Shown piece after piece: positions 51,198 through 58,077 of a stretch of 64,000 nt of DNA (position 1 is its first letter; every line of letters begins with the position of its first letter). The notes under the pieces were generated by a model, which was not told the origin of the DNA, searched no databases, and was given only the letters and a program-made list of their open reading frames with translations. Made by a program: the position numbers and the translations under genes. Source of the DNA: Amycolatopsis regifaucium (GTDB lineage Bacteria; Actinomycetota; Actinomycetes; Mycobacteriales; Pseudonocardiaceae); contig NZ_LQCI01000002.1 in NCBI RefSeq assembly GCF_001613935.1, positions 124,001 to 188,000 of the forward strand. Reading direction: 5' to 3'.

Positions 51198-51340
51198 CCA
51201 TCGCGGCGCGGGTGATGATGATGCACCAGGGCGGCTGGGACGAAATCCTCATCTTCGTCGGCCCCGTGGTGATCATCGGACTGCTCATCTACGTCGCCCG
51301 CAAGCAGGTCCCGACGACTCCCGAGGAGGACGACGAATAA
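51194..51340 (+). CDS. 48-residue single-helix membrane protein
   Basis: A short gene whose ATG (51194) overlaps the stop of the preceding membrane-protein gene as ATGA. The product starts MTIAARVMMMHQGGWDEILI and has one membrane helix (about IFVGPVVIIGLLIYVA) and a charged tail KQVPTTPEEDDE. A coupled start, a clean helix and the tail argue that it is real. It is probably an accessory subunit or regulator of the membrane protein before it. It has 48 codons before TAA. No relatives can be named. Confidence 0.66.
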   Translation: MTIAARVMMMHQGGWDEILIFVGPVVIIGLLIYVARKQVPTTPEEDDE

Positions 51341-51344
51341 GCGG

Positions 51345-51779
51345 TCAGTCGAGGCAGAACTCGTTGCCTTCGATGTCCTGCATCACGATGCAGGACTCGT
51401 TGACGCCGTCCGCGAGCATCACCCGCTGACATACCGCGCCGAGCGCGACCAGCCGGTCACGTTCGGCCTCTAGCGCGGCGAGGCGCTCGTCACCCACGAG
51501 GCCGGTGCCCGCCCGCACGCAGAGATGCACCCGGTTCTTGACGACCTTGCCTTCGGGTACGCGCTGGAAGTACAGCCGCGGGCCCACCCCGGTGGGGTCA
51601 CTGCAGACGAACGACTTGCCCTGTTCCTCAGGCGGCAGGGTGCGCTCGAACTCGTCCCAGGTGGCGAACCCCTCCGGGGGCGGCGGCACGACGTAACCCA
51701 AGATCTCGCACCAGAAACGCGCGACCCGTTCGGGTTCCGCGCAGTCGAAGGTGACCTGAAAATGTTTTGCCGACGCCAT
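51345..51779 (-). CDS. VOC (glyoxalase/bleomycin resistance) family protein
   Basis: A 144-residue cytosolic protein of the vicinal-oxygen-chelate superfamily, here with the two beta-alpha-beta modules (KHFQVTFDCAEPERVARFWC, and RVHLCVRAGTGLVGDERLAA, NEFCLD). The metal ligands normally found are not all obvious: H in KHFQVTF, H in RVHLCV, and E in IEGNEFC are candidates. Such proteins can be isomerases, dioxygenases or drug-binding proteins; nothing shows which. ATG 51779 was chosen because conserved sequence begins there; the upstream frame is not protein-like. It converges on the cupredoxin operon with 4 bases between stops. Confidence 0.86.
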   Translation of the reverse strand: MASAKHFQVTFDCAEPERVARFWCEILGYVVPPPPEGFATWDEFERTLPPEEQGKSFVCSDPTGVGPRLYFQRVPEGKVVKNRVHLCVRAGTGLVGDERLAALEAERDRLVALGAVCQRVMLADGVNESCIVMQDIEGNEFCLD

Positions 51780-51804
51780 TCGGCCCACCTTAACGGCGCG
51801 CGTA

Positions 51805-52353
51805 CTAGGCCTTGAGCAGCAGGGTCCCGGCGAGCTCGGTGACCTCGTCGCGGCTGCGGCCACCGTGATCGGCGGCCATGAAATGCTTGCCGACGAGCAG
51901 CGAGAACGCCAGCAGGCAGCGGGCTTCGACTTCGTCCTCGTCGGCGAAGATCTCGCGCATCATTGAACGCAGGTAGTCCATCCGCTGGTTGTCGACCCGC
52001 CTGAGCCGTTCGGCCACGTCGGGATCACGGCGGGACCAGTCGCGGATCGCGAGGTCGACCGCCAGGACGCGCTCGGTGATGAGCATGCCCGCCCGCCGGA
52101 TCTTCGCCCTGGCGTCGCCGCCTTCGCGCTCGACGCTCACGATCAGCTCGCCGGTGCTCGTCCGTTCCCAGGTGGCCAGCATTTCCTCGATCAGCGCGCC
52201 GCGGTCGGCGAAATGCCCGTAGAAGCCGCCTTTGGTGACCCCCAGCGTCTTCGCGAGCGCCTCGACGCGGACGGCGCCAGGGCCTCCGGCGGCCAGCGCC
52301 CGCAGCCCCGCGTCGATCCACGCTTGCGGCGGTGTCCGGGTCTCTGCGGCCAT
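51805..52353 (-). CDS. TetR-family transcriptional regulator
   Basis: A 182-residue repressor with the TetR helix-turn-helix WIDAGLRALAAGGPGAVRVE and TLGVTKGGFYGHFADRGALI (about 12-55), and a helical ligand domain. It is divergent from a monooxygenase-DUF2867 operon, and a TATACG-CTAC-CGTATA palindrome between them overlaps a TATAGAT -10-like hexamer of that operon. This is the classical arrangement of a TetR protein repressing its neighbour and itself until a ligand binds. The start ATG 52353 was not supported by a strong ribosome-binding site. Confidence 0.9.
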   Translation of the reverse strand: MAAETRTPPQAWIDAGLRALAAGGPGAVRVEALAKTLGVTKGGFYGHFADRGALIEEMLATWERTSTGELIVSVEREGGDARAKIRRAGMLITERVLAVDLAIRDWSRRDPDVAERLRRVDNQRMDYLRSMMREIFADEDEVEARCLLAFSLLVGKHFMAADHGGRSRDEVTELAGTLLLKA

Positions 52354-52398
52354 GCGACCACCGTATCCCCCGTCACGCCGTCATCTGCGACGGCGATA

Positions 52399-52414
52399 TA
52401 TACGCTACCGTATA
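52399..52414 (+). promoter_or_regulatory. TetR operator overlapping the -10 region of the monooxygenase operon
   Basis: TATACG-CTAC-CGTATA, perfect 6-base arms, between the divergent TetR and monooxygenase genes. The right arm runs into CGTATAGAT, a likely -10 (TATAGA) about 35 bases before the operon's start codon. Binding here would block the promoter. Confidence 0.65.
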
Positions 52415-52446
52415 GATGGCGGAACATACTGGGAGGAATCAACGAC

Positions 52447-52731
52447 ATGACTGTCGGCTTCGTGGCAACGCACTACCCGCACACCGACCATCACGACGCC
52501 TTCGTCTCGCGGGTCCAGCGGGTCGCCGAGGTGCTCCGCTCCACGCCGGGCTGCCTCGCGGCCGAATGCTGGGTCACCGCCGACGGTGACGCCGTGGTGT
52601 CGATCGCACGCTGGGAATCCGAAGCGGCCCAGGCGGCTTCGATGCGAGCGCTGGGATCGGCCGACGTGGACGTCGCCTTCGACGACCGCGAGGTCCGCCC
52701 CCGCGAGATCGTCCAACTGGTGTCGGCATGA
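52447..52731 (+). CDS. Antibiotic biosynthesis monooxygenase (ABM) family protein
   Basis: A 94-residue ferredoxin-like dimeric alpha-beta barrel protein (TVGFVATHYPHTDHHDAFVS, CLAAECWVTADGDAVVSIAR, WESEAAQAASMRALG). ABM proteins can oxygenate quinone-like substrates without cofactor, but many members bind haem or only scavenge. GGGAGGAA lies 8 bases before the ATG. Its stop overlaps the DUF2867 gene's ATG as ATGA. It is the first gene of a TetR-controlled operon, whose inducer may be the substrate. Confidence 0.86.
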   Translation: MTVGFVATHYPHTDHHDAFVSRVQRVAEVLRSTPGCLAAECWVTADGDAVVSIARWESEAAQAASMRALGSADVDVAFDDREVRPREIVQLVSA

Positions 52732-53306
52732 AACTCGCGAACACGGCCCACACCACACGTTCCTGGCGGATCCATGAGATCGCCGTCGACTTCGAGCTCG
52801 AAGACGTCTGGGCGCTGGGCACTCCCGGCGGTCCCGGCGACTTCCCCAAGCTGATCGAGCAGTTCGCGTCGGGCAACTTCCCCGACGGAGCCCCGGCGAT
52901 CGTCCGTGCACTGTGGTCGCTGCGGTGGAAGCTGGGCGCACTGTTTCAGTTGGACAAACGGGATTCCGGCCTCGACACCCGGGTCGGCTCACTCCGCGAC
53001 CGGCTACCGGAAGACCTCCGCGACACCCCCACCGGCCCCGACGAGGAATGGCTGCCGTTCACCCCGGTCTACCGGCTGGACGACGAATTCGCCGCGGAGC
53101 TGGCGAACCGGACCATGCACGGCGTCCTGCACCTCGCGCGGATCGAGGACGGGCCGGGGTGCTATCGCGGTCAGCTGGCGGTACTGGTCAAGCCCAATGG
53201 ACGGTTCGGCCGGGCGTACATGGGGTTCATCAAGCCATTCCGCTACTTGTTCGTCTACCCCGCGCTGATGCGCATGATCGAACGGGAGTGGAAGGCTCGC
53301 TCTTGA
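52728..53306 (+). CDS. DUF2867 family protein
   Basis: A 192-residue protein of a family of unknown function found in bacteria, often beside oxidoreductases. Recognisable stretches are AHTTRSWRIHEIAVDFELED and the C-terminal strands with MHGVLHLARI, GQLAVLVKPNGRFGRAYMGF and IKPFRYLFVYPALMRMIE, typical of the family. It starts at ATG 52728, overlapping the monooxygenase stop. It converges on the HxlR gene with 23 bases between stops. It probably acts with the ABM protein in metabolism of a small compound sensed by the TetR regulator. Confidence 0.82.
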   Translation: MKLANTAHTTRSWRIHEIAVDFELEDVWALGTPGGPGDFPKLIEQFASGNFPDGAPAIVRALWSLRWKLGALFQLDKRDSGLDTRVGSLRDRLPEDLRDTPTGPDEEWLPFTPVYRLDDEFAAELANRTMHGVLHLARIEDGPGCYRGQLAVLVKPNGRFGRAYMGFIKPFRYLFVYPALMRMIEREWKARS

Positions 53307-53329
53307 AACCTCGTGAGCAGTAATGACGG

Positions 53330-53782
53330 CTAGACACCTTGATCCCGGACGCGCCGCGTACTTCGCACCAGCGTCATGTCCCTCTCCCGCACCGGTTCGC
53401 GGCAGTGCGCGCACACCGTCTCCGGCGCGAGTTCCGCACCGCACGCGTGCCGCCACACCGTCGGCGGCGGCCCTTCCGTGACGTACTTGTCGCCCCACGC
53501 CATGAGGTTCAGCAGCACGTGGTTGAGCGCGTGCCCCGCCTCGGTGAGCACGTACTCGTATCGCGGCGGATGCTCCTCGTAGAGGCGTTTCTCGAGAATT
53601 CCCGCCTCGACGAGTTTGCGCAGCCGCGCGGTCAGGATGTCCCGGCTCGCCCCGGTGTTGCGGATGATCTGGTCGAACCTCCGCGCCCCGAAGAACACCT
53701 CGCGCAGCGCAAGCAGGCTCCAGCGCTCCCCGATCACCTCCATCGCGTTGGCGATCGAACAGTCCCTCGGTCCTTCGGTCAT
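53330..53782 (-). CDS. HxlR-family transcriptional regulator with C-terminal zinc-ribbon-like motif
   Basis: A 150-residue winged-helix regulator. The HxlR core (about 6-105) has CSIANAMEVIGERWSLLALR, FFGARRFDQIIRNTGASRDI and the wing EEHPPRYEYVLTEAG. The last 30 residues add CGAELAPETVCAHCREPV, a C-x8...C-x2-C pattern like a small zinc ribbon found in some HxlR proteins. The cysteine in DCSIANAM may also sense electrophiles. ATG 53782 begins the conserved part. It is divergent from the thiolase/iron-sulfur operon, over a near-perfect 24-base inverted repeat that is its likely binding site. Confidence 0.9.
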   Translation of the reverse strand: MTEGPRDCSIANAMEVIGERWSLLALREVFFGARRFDQIIRNTGASRDILTARLRKLVEAGILEKRLYEEHPPRYEYVLTEAGHALNHVLLNLMAWGDKYVTEGPPPTVWRHACGAELAPETVCAHCREPVRERDMTLVRSTRRVRDQGV

Positions 53783-53800
53783 GCGACCAGCGTAAACCCA

Positions 53801-53857
53801 GTAAGTCTTGATTTCCAACCCACTCGATGCCACAGTGAGTTGGAAATCCCAACTTAC
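53801..53857. promoter_or_regulatory. Large inverted-repeat operator between HxlR and thiolase genes
   Basis: Arms of 24 bases (53801-53824 and 53834-53857) around 9 bases match at about 20 of 24 positions; the core is GATTTCCAAC/GTTGGAAATC. It fills the 88-base space between the divergent starts, so a dimeric HxlR regulator bound here would cover both promoters. Confidence 0.72.
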
Positions 53858-53870
53858 CTTGGAGGCAGCC

Positions 53871-55052
53871 GTGCACGACGCGGTCATCGTGGACGCCGTC
53901 CGTACCCCGATCGGCAAGGGCAAGCCGGGCGGCGCCCTGCACGAGATCCACCCGGTCCAGTTGCTGGCCCACACCTTGCGGGCACTCGTCGAACGCAACG
54001 GGCTCGACCCGGCGCTGATCGACGACGTCATCGGCGGCGCGGTGGACCAGGTCGGCGAACAGGCCCAGAACGTCACGCGCTGGGCGGCGCTCGCGGCCGG
54101 GCTGCCCGAAACCGTGCCCGCCACCACCGTCGACCGGCAGTGCGGGAGCAGCCAGCAGGCAGTCCACTTCGCCGCGCAAGGCGTGATGGCCGGCGCTTAC
54201 GACGTCGTCATCGCCTGTGGTGTCGAGTCCATGAGCCGCGTCCCGATGTGGTCGAACGTGCTGCCCGGTACCGATCCCCTCGGCCCCGGGGTGGCCGAGC
54301 GCTATCCGGAAGGCCTGGTACCGCAGGGGATCAGCGCCGAACTCATCGCCGCGAAGTGGTCACTCAGCCGCGAGGCGATGGACGAGTTCGCCGTGTCATC
54401 GCACCGGAAGGCGGCCCGAGCGCACGAGTTCGGCCGGTTCGCGAGCCAGATCGTGCCGATCGAGACACCGTCCGGCCTGGTCTCCACCGACGAGTCCGTC
54501 CGGCCCCGCACCGACCTCGAAACCCTCGCCAAGTTGCGGCCGGCGTTCCAGGATCCGGCTGTGGCCGCACGCTTCCCGCAGATCGACTGGTCGGTGACCG
54601 CGGGCAACAGCAGCCCGATCAACGACGGCGCCTCCGCCGTGCTGATCACCTCCAGCGAGACCGCGGCCAGGCTGGGTCTCCGGCCCCGCGCCCGGCTCCA
54701 CAGTTTCGCGGTCACGGGCTCCGATCCGCTGCTCATGCTCACCGGTGTCATCCCGGCGACGGAGAAGGTGCTGCGGCGCGCCGGTCTGCGCCTGGCCGAC
54801 ATCGACCTGTTCGAGATCAACGAGGCGTTCGCCGGCGTCGTACTGGCGTGGCAGCAGGAGACCGGGGCCGACCCGGCCAAGGTCAACGTCCACGGCGGGG
54901 CGATCGCGCTGGGCCACCCACTCGGCGCGAGCGGCACCCGGCTGATGGGCACCCTCGTCAACGCCCTGCACCACCACGGCGCCCGCTACGGCCTGCAGGC
55001 GATGTGCGAAGGCGGCGGCCAGGCCAACGCGACCATCGTGGAGGCGCTGTGA
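53871..55052 (+). CDS. Thiolase (acetyl-CoA acetyltransferase type)
   Basis: A 393-residue enzyme that joins or splits acyl-CoA thioesters. The acyl-carrying nucleophile is Cys91 in VDRQCGSSQQAVHFA; the conserved His is in GGAIALGHPLGASGTR and the second Cys is in QAMCEGGGQANATI. The degradative or biosynthetic direction cannot be told. GTG 53871 has GGAGG 8 bases upstream. Its stop overlaps the GTG of the iron-sulfur gene (GTGA). The inverted repeat with the HxlR gene upstream suggests substrate- or electrophile-dependent expression. Confidence 0.93.
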   Translation: MHDAVIVDAVRTPIGKGKPGGALHEIHPVQLLAHTLRALVERNGLDPALIDDVIGGAVDQVGEQAQNVTRWAALAAGLPETVPATTVDRQCGSSQQAVHFAAQGVMAGAYDVVIACGVESMSRVPMWSNVLPGTDPLGPGVAERYPEGLVPQGISAELIAAKWSLSREAMDEFAVSSHRKAARAHEFGRFASQIVPIETPSGLVSTDESVRPRTDLETLAKLRPAFQDPAVAARFPQIDWSVTAGNSSPINDGASAVLITSSETAARLGLRPRARLHSFAVTGSDPLLMLTGVIPATEKVLRRAGLRLADIDLFEINEAFAGVVLAWQQETGADPAKVNVHGGAIALGHPLGASGTRLMGTLVNALHHHGARYGLQAMCEGGGQANATIVEAL

Positions 55053-56086
55053 CCGACCGGCTGCCCAAGAAACTGGCGGCCCATCCGTCGGTACAGGCCG
55101 TCCTCGCCAAACCGCGCGACCGGCCGTCAGCGGTGATCGACGCCGCCTGGCTCAAGGAGATCTGTCTCGCCGCGGGCGCCGACGACGCGGCCGCGGTCCC
55201 CTTGGACCATCCGGAGCTGGCGGGTGAACGGGAGCACGTGCTGCGCGCGCTCCCGGGCACCAAGACCCTGGTCTCGCTCGTGGTCCGGATGAACCGCGAC
55301 GATGTCCGCTCCCCCGCCCGCAGCGTCGCCAACCAGGAGTTCCACCGCAGCGGCGAGATCATCAACGAGGCCGGGCACACGATCGTCCGGGCGCTGCAGG
55401 ACGCCGGCTACCGCGCGATCAACCCGTCGGCGACCTTCCCGATGGAGATGGACAACTATCCCGGCCGGATCTGGGTGGTCGCGCACAAGACGGTCGCCGT
55501 CGCCGCCGGACTCGGTGCCATGGGACTGCACCGCAACGTCATCCACCCGAAGTTCGGCAACTTCGTGCTTCTGGCGACGCTGCTGCTCGACGCCGAGGTC
55601 TCCACCTACGGCGAAGCCCTCGACTACAACCCTTGCCTGGAGTGCAAGTTGTGTGTCGCGGCCTGTCCGATCGGCGCGATCTCGAAGACCGGCGAGTTCG
55701 ACTTCCTCGCCTGCTCGACGCACAACTACCGCGAGTTCATGAGCGGTTTCACCGACTGGGCGCAGACCGTGGCCGACAGCGAGGACGCCGCCGACTTCCG
55801 GTCCAGGGTGACCGACTCGGAGAACGTGTCGATGTGGCAGAGCCTGGCGTTCAAACCTAACTACAAGGCCGCCTACTGCATGGCCGTCTGCCCGGCGGGT
55901 GAGGACGTGCTCGGCCCCTACCTCGACGACCGCCGCGGCTTCCTCGGAACCGTGGTCAAACCCCTGCAGGACAAGGTGGAGACGCTGTACGTGCGCCCGG
56001 ATTCGGCGGCGAAGGCCTACGCCGAACGCCGGTTCCCGCACAAGCCGGTGAAGGAGGTCGACGGCGGCTACCGGATGTCCCGGTGA
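55049..56086 (+). CDS. 4Fe-4S reductase-like protein (QueG/reductive-dehalogenase-related)
   Basis: A 345-residue protein of the family related to epoxyqueuosine reductase and reductive dehalogenases. A ferredoxin-type motif C196-L-E-C199-K-L-C202-x3-C206-P (CLECKLCVAACPIGAI) is followed by C222 in FLACSTHN and C277-x3-C281-P in YCMAVCPAGED, enough for two [4Fe-4S] clusters. The N-terminal 150 residues (PGTKTLVSLVVRMNR, INPSATFPMEMDNYPGRIWV) match the cobalamin-binding-like domain of that family without a clear B12-ligand motif. The substrate is unknown. It is the second gene of the HxlR-controlled operon with the thiolase. Confidence 0.82.
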   Translation: MTDRLPKKLAAHPSVQAVLAKPRDRPSAVIDAAWLKEICLAAGADDAAAVPLDHPELAGEREHVLRALPGTKTLVSLVVRMNRDDVRSPARSVANQEFHRSGEIINEAGHTIVRALQDAGYRAINPSATFPMEMDNYPGRIWVVAHKTVAVAAGLGAMGLHRNVIHPKFGNFVLLATLLLDAEVSTYGEALDYNPCLECKLCVAACPIGAISKTGEFDFLACSTHNYREFMSGFTDWAQTVADSEDAADFRSRVTDSENVSMWQSLAFKPNYKAAYCMAVCPAGEDVLGPYLDDRRGFLGTVVKPLQDKVETLYVRPDSAAKAYAERRFPHKPVKEVDGGYRMSR

Positions 56087-56091
56087 GCCTC

Positions 56092-56119
56092 TGTCACATC
56101 GCCGGTCCCCCATCCGTCA
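56092..56119 (+). promoter_or_regulatory. ECF41-type sigma factor promoter
   Basis: TGTCACA (56092-56098) is separated by exactly 17 bases from CGTC (56116-56119). This matches the known ECF41 target consensus TGTCACA-N17-CGTC and lies 26 bases before the ECF41 gene itself, so autoregulation is likely. Confidence 0.8.
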
Positions 56120-56144
56120 GGGTTACGACGGACAGGCAAGAAGG

Positions 56145-57041
56145 ATGGGGACCGTGGAAGAACACGACTGGCTGGCGCGGCGCTTCGAAGGGCACCGGAC
56201 GCACCTGAGGGCGGTGGCGTACCGGATGCTCGGTTCGCTGAACGAAGCGGACGACGCCGTGCAGGAGGCTTGGCTGCGGCTGAGCCGGGCCGGCGGTGAG
56301 GACGTCGACAACCTCGGCGGCTGGCTGACCACCGTCGTCGGCCGGATCTGCCTCGACATGCTGCGCTCGCGCAAGTCGCGGCACGAGGACCCGGTCGGCG
56401 CGCAGCTGCCCGACCCGATCATCGGCCACGAGGGCGGGATCGACCCGGAACACGAGATCCTGCTGGCGGACTCGGTCGGGCTCGCGCTCCTGGTCGTGCT
56501 CGACACCCTGGACCCGGCCGAGCGGCTCGCGTTCGTGCTGCACGACATGTTCGCCCTGCCGTTCGACGAGATCGCGCCGATCGTGGGCCGGTCGCCGGGC
56601 GCGACCAGGCAGCTGGCCAGCCGCGCCCGGCGCCGTCTGCAGGGTTCGCCGACCGTCCCCGACTCGGATCTGAACCGTCAGCGGGAGGTGGTGGACGCGT
56701 TCTTCGCCGCCGCGCGGGACGGCGACTTCGACGCCCTGGTCTCCGTGCTCGACCCGGACGTCCTGCTCCGCGCGGAGGGTGGCGCGGCCCCGGCCGGGAC
56801 TTCGCGCTCCCTGCGCGGGGCGGCCATGGTCGCGAACCAGGCGCTCATGTTCCGGCAGACGGGCATCGGCGCGGTTCCGCGGCCGGTGCTGGTCAACGGC
56901 GCGGCCGGCATGCTCGTCACCAAGGACGGCGTGCCGCAGACACTCTTCGCCTTCACCGTCGTGAACGGGAAGATCGCGGAGATCGACATCCTCGCCGACC
57001 CGGACAGGCTGGCCTCGCTCGACTTCGAGCCGCTCGGCTGA
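56145..57041 (+). CDS. ECF41-family RNA polymerase sigma factor (SigJ-like)
   Basis: A 298-residue sigma factor. Region 2 (HRTHLRAVAYRMLGSLNEAD, DAVQEAWLRL) and region 4 (LDTLDPAERLAFVLHDMFAL, FDEIAPIVGRSPGATRQLAS) are followed by a SnoaL-like C-terminal extension (EVVDAFFAAARDGDFDALVS, ending IAEIDILADPDRLASLD). In ECF41 factors this extension replaces an anti-sigma factor, both activating and restraining the sigma. A consensus ECF41 promoter lies just upstream, so it is expected to drive its own gene. The usual target, a COE-type (carboxymuconolactone decarboxylase or similar) gene, is not next to it. ATG 56145 or GTG 56154 may be the start. Confidence 0.93.
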   Translation: MGTVEEHDWLARRFEGHRTHLRAVAYRMLGSLNEADDAVQEAWLRLSRAGGEDVDNLGGWLTTVVGRICLDMLRSRKSRHEDPVGAQLPDPIIGHEGGIDPEHEILLADSVGLALLVVLDTLDPAERLAFVLHDMFALPFDEIAPIVGRSPGATRQLASRARRRLQGSPTVPDSDLNRQREVVDAFFAAARDGDFDALVSVLDPDVLLRAEGGAAPAGTSRSLRGAAMVANQALMFRQTGIGAVPRPVLVNGAAGMLVTKDGVPQTLFAFTVVNGKIAEIDILADPDRLASLDFEPLG

Positions 57042-57043
57042 GA

Positions 57044-57098
57044 TGTCATGAAAGGTCCCCATAGGACACTGTTCGTCCTATGGGGACCCGTCATGACA
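57044..57098. terminator. Strong bidirectional hairpin terminator
   Basis: Arms of 24 bases (57044-57067 and 57075-57098) with two mismatches and a 7-base loop, 2 bases after the sigma factor stop. The 123 bases between it and the LLM gene stop hold no supported gene. Confidence 0.82.
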
Positions 57099-57221
57099 CG
57101 CGCGCTGCCGGGATCAGGAGGCCGGGAAGTTGTCCGCGGTGCGGATGCGGTCCCGGATCCAGACACCGTAACCGTTCCGCGGCGAAGGACGGCACGAGTG
57201 TCCATCAAGGACGGCGGTTGA

Positions 57222-58067
57222 TCACCACCGCGGCGGACCCGCGTCCACGATCTGCTGCGAAAGCTCCAGCGGATCGAGGTGCATCAGCGATTCCATCCAC
57301 CACGTCATCCCGGCCCGCGCCAGCGAGGGCAGGTCCACCTTGATCGGCTCCTCCCAGGCGGGACTCGCGTTCCCCGCGACCGCGACGTCGAACGGCCGTC
57401 CCGGTTCCAGCCCGGCCATGCCGAGCGCGCGGTGGGTCTCGGCGATTTCTTCGGCCGTCGGCGTGTGGTCCTCGGGATTGGGGAAGATCCCGTCGCACAG
57501 CGCCGCCCGCCGGACGACTCGCGGATTGTCCGTGGAACTCGCCACCCAGATCGGGATCGGGTGCGGCTCGGGCGGCGACTCGGCCAGCGCGACCTGATAG
57601 TGCGCGCCGTCGTGGTCGAATCGCCTGCCGGACCAGATCGCGCGGATGACGTCGAGACCTTCGTCGAACATCGCCGACCGGGTCAGCAGGTCGGTCTGCT
57701 CGCCGAACCGGCTGAAGTCACCGGATTCGTCCGAACCCAGACCCGTGCCGAGGATCAGCCTGCCACCCGAAAGCCTGCTGACCGTCGACGCGTGCCGCGC
57801 GACCACCCACGGGCGGCGCCGCGCGGGCGGGGTGATCATCGGTCCGAACCGCAGCCGGGTGGTGGCGTGCGCGATCGCGCCGAGCGTCGTCCACGGATCC
57901 GCGATGGGCATCGTGTCCGCGACGACGTGGTCCCACAGGAAGAAGCCGTCCCAGCCCGCCGCCTCCGCCCGGACAGCGAGGTCCACGAGCACCGCGGGCT
58001 CGCCGAACGGGCCGAAAGGTGGCAAGTAGACGGCATGGCGGACCGTGCTGCCGGTCAAGTCGATCAT
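57222..58067 (-). CDS. LLM class flavin- or F420-dependent oxidoreductase
   Basis: A 281-residue luciferase-like TIM-barrel oxidoreductase. Typical stretches are LAVRAEAAGWDGFFLWDHVV, TTRLRFGPMITPPARRRPWV, RLSGGRLILGTGLGSDESGD and PIPIWVASSTDNPRVVRRAA. F420H2- or FMNH2-dependent oxidation or reduction is expected; the substrate is unknown. The start is unclear: ATG 58067 has GGGGAG directly against it, while TTG 58058 has the same GGGGAG at a normal 9-base spacing and may be the true start. It begins 10 bases after the ABC-F gene on the same strand and may be co-transcribed with it. Confidence 0.89.
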   Translation of the reverse strand: MIDLTGSTVRHAVYLPPFGPFGEPAVLVDLAVRAEAAGWDGFFLWDHVVADTMPIADPWTTLGAIAHATTRLRFGPMITPPARRRPWVVARHASTVSRLSGGRLILGTGLGSDESGDFSRFGEQTDLLTRSAMFDEGLDVIRAIWSGRRFDHDGAHYQVALAESPPEPHPIPIWVASSTDNPRVVRRAALCDGIFPNPEDHTPTAEEIAETHRALGMAGLEPGRPFDVAVAGNASPAWEEPIKVDLPSLARAGMTWWMESLMHLDPLELSQQIVDAGPPRW

Positions 58068-58077
58068 CTCCCCAACG

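Noticed and set aside
53339..56086. One 915-codon frame spanning the HxlR, thiolase and Fe-S genes.
   Set aside because: Only its last 345 codons (from GTG 55049) are the iron-sulfur gene; the earlier part is a shadow of the thiolase and HxlR genes.
57099..57221. A possible degraded tail (YGVWIRDRIRTADNFPAS) in frame after the LLM stop.
   Set aside because: It is short, has no start or family match, and would need stop readthrough. A remnant of a longer LLM protein is possible but unsupported.
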